A DNA stretch of 64,000 nt from Ancylostoma caninum (taxonomy: Eukaryota > Nematoda > Chromadorea > Rhabditida > Ancylostomatidae): NCBI GenBank assembly GCA_037903475.1, contig JBAJFG010000487.1:1612001-1676000 (forward strand). The letters are read 5' to 3'. Shown in pieces: positions 60,501-64,000 of the stretch. Every line of letters begins with the position of its first letter. The stretch's first letter is position 1. The translations under genes and the position numbers were made by a program. Under the pieces are notes generated by a model. It saw only the letters and a list, made by a program, of their open reading frames with translations. It was not told the origin of the DNA and did not search any database.

Positions 60501-61627
60501 TAATCCCATTCTTAAGCATAGGGGTAGGCTTATCTACCCTGTCTACTATGAACTAAAATTGTATTTTTGTTTGCTGGCGCCCATTTGCAGTGGCTGCTGG
60601 ACCCGACTGTATACTCGGAGCCTTTTTATTTAAAAAACAAACATAAAAGTTCCATGAAAATTTACGGAAACAACATCTCTATCTACGGCTGTACCTATTC
60701 CAGGGAGTCCATTCCTTAACTAGAGAAGAGAACTCTAGCTCTCTTTCTGAGCGACTTTGCTTCGCGAAAAGTTTTTTTTTTGCGTTTTTGATCTTGGATG
60801 AAAACGAGGCATCATGCCCGAACATTTCTTTCTTAGTTTGAACATCTTGCAAACACAACGATTTGTTTGTGATACAGCGAACCGCACATGGGATCGTCAT
60901 TTCCACAGTCAACTCCTAATTTCTGTTCTGACTCCTCTCGAAACAGGTTGCATATAATTCCCTGTGCTGCCATAATTTATCTCAGTGAACTTACCGTCAT
61001 CGCATCATCGCAGTCATGGTAGATATTGAGCTTGGGATCAATCGTCATTATTTCCGAGGTGTGTCCATAAAGCAAAAATTGTCCCATGGAGTCTGTTGTG
61101 CCTTCAGCTAGCAGATCATCGAGATCGGGTCCTGTAACCAATAGACAGTGTGAGCAATCATACGTGGGATTTACCAGATAGATGTTAATAGTCAATTATC
61201 TTCAAAAGGAAAAAAATGCCAAATGACTCGAGTTTCTAGCTAGAGGAATTCAACCAAATTCCGCTCCTTCAGTAAATGCATACAGCCTAAATGCTCAATT
61301 GTCGCCGTGTTTGAAACAGACTCTACAAAATAATTCAAGAATTCTACAACAACAATAGGTAGTCACACTAGAAGTGCAGAATGGTGTAGTCGCCTTGCCA
61401 ACGTTATGTAGTTTCTCAACTGGTTTCCTCAAACTGGGACTCAACAAACTAGTAGGGAAATTGCCAGAACACCTACCGGAATCATCATCGTAAAGCTTCA
61501 CTTTGGCGTTGGCCAGCGGTCTGTCGCCACACATCAGCACACCCTTGACGCCGGCTGACTGGGTGAAGAGCGTTTGAGCCAGTGTTGAGCAGGAAAGGAG
61601 AGTGAGCACAATGGAAAGAATGCCCAT
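57502..61627 (-). CDS. Transthyretin-like family protein, TTL gene 2
   Basis: Tandem paralogue of TTL gene 1. Exons 61627-61477, 61131-60995 and 57645-57502 join in phase and give 143 aa. It has a signal peptide (MGILSIVLTLLSCSTLAQTL), the family start (AGVKGVLMCGDRPLANAKVK, LYDDD), LLAEGTTDSMGQFLLYGHTS, LNIYHDCDDA and then PCQRKVTFNIPKAYVSSGEQ. Exon 1 boundaries and phases equal those of gene 1, and an acceptor (CTTTCAG) abuts the ATG. Intron 2 is 3,349 bp because it holds two transposons and SINE units. Assigning the distant exon 3 rests on the family motif, phase, and a 3' UTR signal (AATAAAGAT) shared with gene 1. Whether such a long intron is spliced well is untested. Confidence 0.88.
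57788..59380. mobile_element. Tc1-like element with 548-bp terminal inverted repeats (IR/DR)
   Basis: It starts CAGTGCGTGTCAAAAC and ends with the complement, flanked by TA on both sides (57786-57787, 59381-59382). The left arm to about 58335 and the right arm from about 58830 are near-identical inverted copies with only a few differences. Each arm carries TCAAAACTTTACGCCCACCC twice, at 57797 and 57972 on the left and 59176 and 59351 on the right. This outer/inner direct-repeat layout is that of IR/DR Tc1-like transposons. The unique centre is about 495 bp with no intact transposase, so this copy is non-autonomous. It sits in intron 2 of TTL gene 2. Confidence 0.88.
59468..60609. mobile_element. 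TA-flanked element with 37-bp TIRs carrying SINE units
   Basis: CAGTCGGGTCCGGCAGCCAC at 59468 recurs inverted at the right end (60573-60609) with two differences over 37 bp. TA flanks both ends. Just inside the left end is a GC-rich GGCGCCGG block. The interior contains SINE-like sequence (60000-60456) and telomere-like GCCTAAGC motifs rather than transposase. Size and TA targets suggest a non-autonomous Tc1/mariner-type element in intron 2 of TTL gene 2. Confidence 0.8.
60000..60456 (-). mobile_element. Adjacent tRNA-derived SINE units, nested
   Basis: On the minus strand two tRNA-like heads are visible. One near 60378-60305 has ATAGCTCAGTGGGTTGAG and B-box GGGATCGAATCC. The other near 60228-60160 has GCCCGGATGGCTCAGTGGTT and B-box GGTTCCACTCC (60166-60176). 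Each is followed by a non-tRNA body. An exact 36-bp direct repeat made of TTACACTTA units plus TATCGTAGTTTATCTT lies at 60015-60050 and 60404-60439 and looks like the shared 3' tail. Neither head is a functional tRNA. Confidence 0.7.
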
Positions 61628-63560
61628 CTGAAAGGATTCATCCAGAAGATCGATTCCAAAAATAAGATAGAACATAAGCAGAGTCGATAAGCGACGAGAT
61701 GTTATGGAACAACCCCATACCATTCTGTTCTATTTTAGCCGAGACTGCTACTATAGTCCTCCTCTATGGAGAACAGAGATCGTCGATGGATTCAACTAAG
61801 AGGAACCTAAGCTTCCTAAAAAAGAAATCAAAGACGTAAACTGTAGCACAACCGCACAACTCAAGTCCTGAGAATGTCATGTTACATTTATACTAGAGAA
61901 ATGACTCAGTGGCAAAGGGAAGGTCAAATGTACGCTGAGTCATTGATGCGAATTTGATTGTTGTCGGTAAAAATGAGACTTCCATGTTGTTAAGTGACTT
62001 TTTATCTGGGAACTAGTTTATACAGAAGAGATGCATGCTCTCGCCAACATGCACTTCTATTAATAACGCATTTTTGGAGTGCGGTCATAGGAGATAAGCT
62101 AAGGGCTAATCCGTTACATCGAAATGAAACCCATCCGGTTTTAAACTTTACCTAGACAGGTACTACAGCGCTTGTATCGTTTTTGCCCTCCTCGCGTCCT
62201 GAAAATTTTTACCACAACGCTAAGGAGGATCATGCAACAACTAGTAAGCGACGACTGGCTGGCCCAGTGGACTATTAGGCAGAGGCCCAATGGTCCCCAT
62301 TCCCCCTCACCCAATGTTTCTTGTTTTGCGCTCTTGTGTACCGTTTTTTCGAACCCTAGGGTAAAAATAGCGGACACATTGTAGCACCTCATTGAATCAA
62401 GCTTCAAACCAGATACACCGCCGGTCAATCACCCTGTCATCACAGAGTACCGCCAGTCTGGCCTGCCGCGCCGCAACATCTACGCGATGCCGCGTTCAGG
62501 TTGGTGCTGCGGCTGTCGGCCGTTGCCATTATTGATGTCTTGCTCACTTTTTCACCCGAGCGTTTCGAGATGGAAAAAAGACACAAGGAAAACTGAGGGA
62601 AAACACCGCCTGAGAAGAAAAGCGTTCAGCTGGTCTACCGCGTCGCGTAGGTGGTGCAGCGCGGCAGACCAGCTGGACGCTGTTCTTCTCGGGTGGTGTT
62701 TCCCCAGAAGTGATTTAGCGGCACTGTAGGCTTCATTGAGATCTGTTGAGTTATCATCTTGTACTTCGCTTTTCAGGAAAAAATGGTTCAAAATATTTTC
62801 ACGTGAAGGCTGGCTCAAAAAACAAAATGGCCTCGAGAATCTTTCCTTCCATGGATTTCTAGTGCTTTAAACCAGGCCTGACTTAGCAAAACACCCAAGT
62901 GACAGTTGGATACACCAAAATTAGAGCGTCCTCCCAATAAATTAGCGTTACCCTCATCAAATGAACAAAAACATTGTTGATTCAAGCGAAAATATCATGT
63001 GATTTGAGTTTGATCTCAAGGAATGAAAAATAGCGAGAAAAACAATAGAAAATACCAGCATAACCCTTCATTTTTGTGATTATCCCACCGATATTAGTGG
63101 AAAAATTGGCTTATTACTGATAATCTCTCAAGGACAACTGTCCCAGCATCACACAATAGTGAAGAGTTCAAGAGCTCCGATCAGAAGGATCCAAATTTTT
63201 TTATAAAAAAAAGGTGACATAACAAGTTAGTAAAAACGAGTAGACGACTTCCGACGGGGAAAGGTAACCGATAGTCTTATAAAGTCCAACGCCGACGGTG
63301 TTTGTTACAACGAATGAGTGGCAGCGTCGCTAAGAACAGGTTTCTTTCAATAGTTTATGGTCTTGATCGGTGCTAAGTAAACGGAAACGCAAATGTGACT
63401 CATGGGTCGCATGGTCGAGACCAAGGTTTCGTCGACCTCTTGAACTGGGATAAAAATAGCACTTCAACTTTCGACTTAGAGGCAAAATCCTTTATTCGGT
63501 CAGTGTAGAGGTTTTCGATAATTATTGTATTTTTCGATTTTGAGGTTGAATACTTCATCA
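61628..63560. other. Region between TTL gene 2 and the carrier gene
   Basis: It holds the TTL gene 2 promoter region (TATA-like box at 61885-61892), CTGGTCTGCCGC-type inverted motifs at 62455-62490 and 62630-62680, and AT-rich DNA that includes the carrier 3' UTR. The inverted motifs explain the overlapping frames seen at 62487-62818. No gene is recognised. Confidence 0.45.
61885..61892 (-). promoter_or_regulatory. TATA-like box, TTL gene 2
   Basis: TATAAATG on the minus strand lies about 260 nt before the ATG, almost the same distance as the TATA box of TTL gene 1. TGACTCA and AGATAAAA motifs follow upstream in the same order. Confidence 0.55.
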
Positions 63561-63714
63561 CTAGACATGTTGGGCTTTCTTCTGACCTAGAATTATCTCA
63601 GCCACTCCGAAGTAGTAAACCATCTGAGTAATGGCGAACAACGGTGCTATGGTCAGACAACGGCAAAAGGCGCCTTTGAAAAACGCTTGTGGTCCTTCAG
63701 TTTGGACGATGCTG
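63561..63714 (-). CDS. Mitochondrial glutamate carrier (SLC25A18/22-like), last exon only
   Basis: SLC25 carriers move metabolites across the inner mitochondrial membrane; the GC1/GC2 group imports glutamate with a proton. Only the final exon is in the window. It begins after a T-rich acceptor ending TTTTTTCAG, takes one nucleotide from the previous codon, and encodes [39 protein letters not shown] and a short tail before the stop. The EGPxAFxKGAxCR and IAPLFxIxQ blocks are typical of the end of the third repeat in glutamate carriers. The rest of the gene is not in 63715-64000, so earlier exons lie beyond the right edge. Confidence 0.82.
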
Positions 63715-64000
63715 CTGAAAAAAAAAACACGTGAAACCCGTTATAGCTGTGTAGGGTGCCGCAAAATTTAAAAAATGTTGAAAATTGAAACAAAAAAACT
63801 GAGAAATTAAAAATCTGTATCCGCTCAACACATTGCGGACCGAGCACATTTTTGCATGGCGGTCTCGGGCGGCCAGAGGGTATTTTCCTGATAGTTCACC
63901 ATTGCATCACCTGACCACAAGGGAAGGTTTCATGGCTATGAACGGCATATCACGCGTGATGCACCATGTGCATCACGAGAACACACGATGGGAAAAGGGG
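63715..64000. other. Carrier intron, right edge of window
   Basis: This is intron sequence of the carrier gene: a T-rich tract next to the acceptor, then unique DNA with a small palindrome (GTGATGCACATGGTGCATCAC on one strand, near 63955-63980). No earlier carrier exon is visible here. Confidence 0.5.

Noticed and set aside
60679..60915. Open frame just after exon 2 of TTL gene 2 that could be an alternative last exon
   Set aside because: An AG precedes it in the right phase, but the DNA at its start aligns with intron 2 of TTL gene 1 and the peptide lacks the TTL C-terminal motifs. The distant exon at 57645-57502 fits the family.

Overview
The window is nuclear DNA of a nematode, most likely a clade V strongylid and probably a hookworm, though no species can be named from sequence alone. 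The evidence is: AT-rich introns ending in TTTTCAG-like acceptors; an acceptor placed 0-10 nt before the start codon of almost every gene, as expected for spliced-leader trans-splicing; a peptide:N-glycanase with the N-terminal thioredoxin domain known from C. elegans PNG-1; two transthyretin-like (TTL) genes; an RTE-type LINE tail; and a very high load of short inverted-repeat transposons. Most coding sequence lies in small exons, so the gene models below were built by joining exons on splice sites and reading phase.

Layout. 1-2,017: two miniature transposons (MITEs). 2,028-6,407 (+): png-1, complete, 15 exons. 6,408-20,564: about 14 kb without a recognised gene, holding a LINE tail, a SINE with an intact target-site duplication, several fold-back elements and telomere-like motifs. 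20,565-21,560 (+): dlc-1 (dynein light chain LC8), three exons, with a perfect 27-bp hairpin in intron 1. 24,342-32,558 (-): nono-1, a DBHS RNA-binding protein, nine exons. 32,559-38,852: repeats only. 38,853-43,349 (+): a CDK5RAP1-type tRNA methylthiotransferase, 14 exons, with a dead mariner element in intron 4. 43,675-45,655 (-): an unrecognised seven-exon gene. 46,543-46,732 (-): a possible 44-residue secreted peptide. 47,106-52,415 (-): an S28 serine carboxypeptidase (lysosomal Pro-X type), 13 exons. 53,701-54,801 and 57,502-61,627 (both -): two tandem TTL genes, the second with a 3.3-kb intron filled by nested transposons. 63,561-63,714 (-): last exon of a mitochondrial glutamate carrier that continues past the window.

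The genes do not form a pathway or operon. They are housekeeping genes (glycoprotein quality control, motor complex, nuclear RNA binding, mitochondrial tRNA modification, lysosomal proteolysis, mitochondrial transport) plus secreted nematode TTL proteins. The clearest local relationship is the TTL tandem duplication, which carries conserved upstream and 3' sequence.

The most unusual material is the mobile DNA: at least ten families of inverted-repeat elements, many inside introns. They include a 1.6-kb Tc1-like element with near-identical arms of about 548 bp and an IR/DR layout, a TA-flanked element carrying SINE units, and a mariner relic ending 20 bp before an exon. I did not find a system that I could defend as wholly new.
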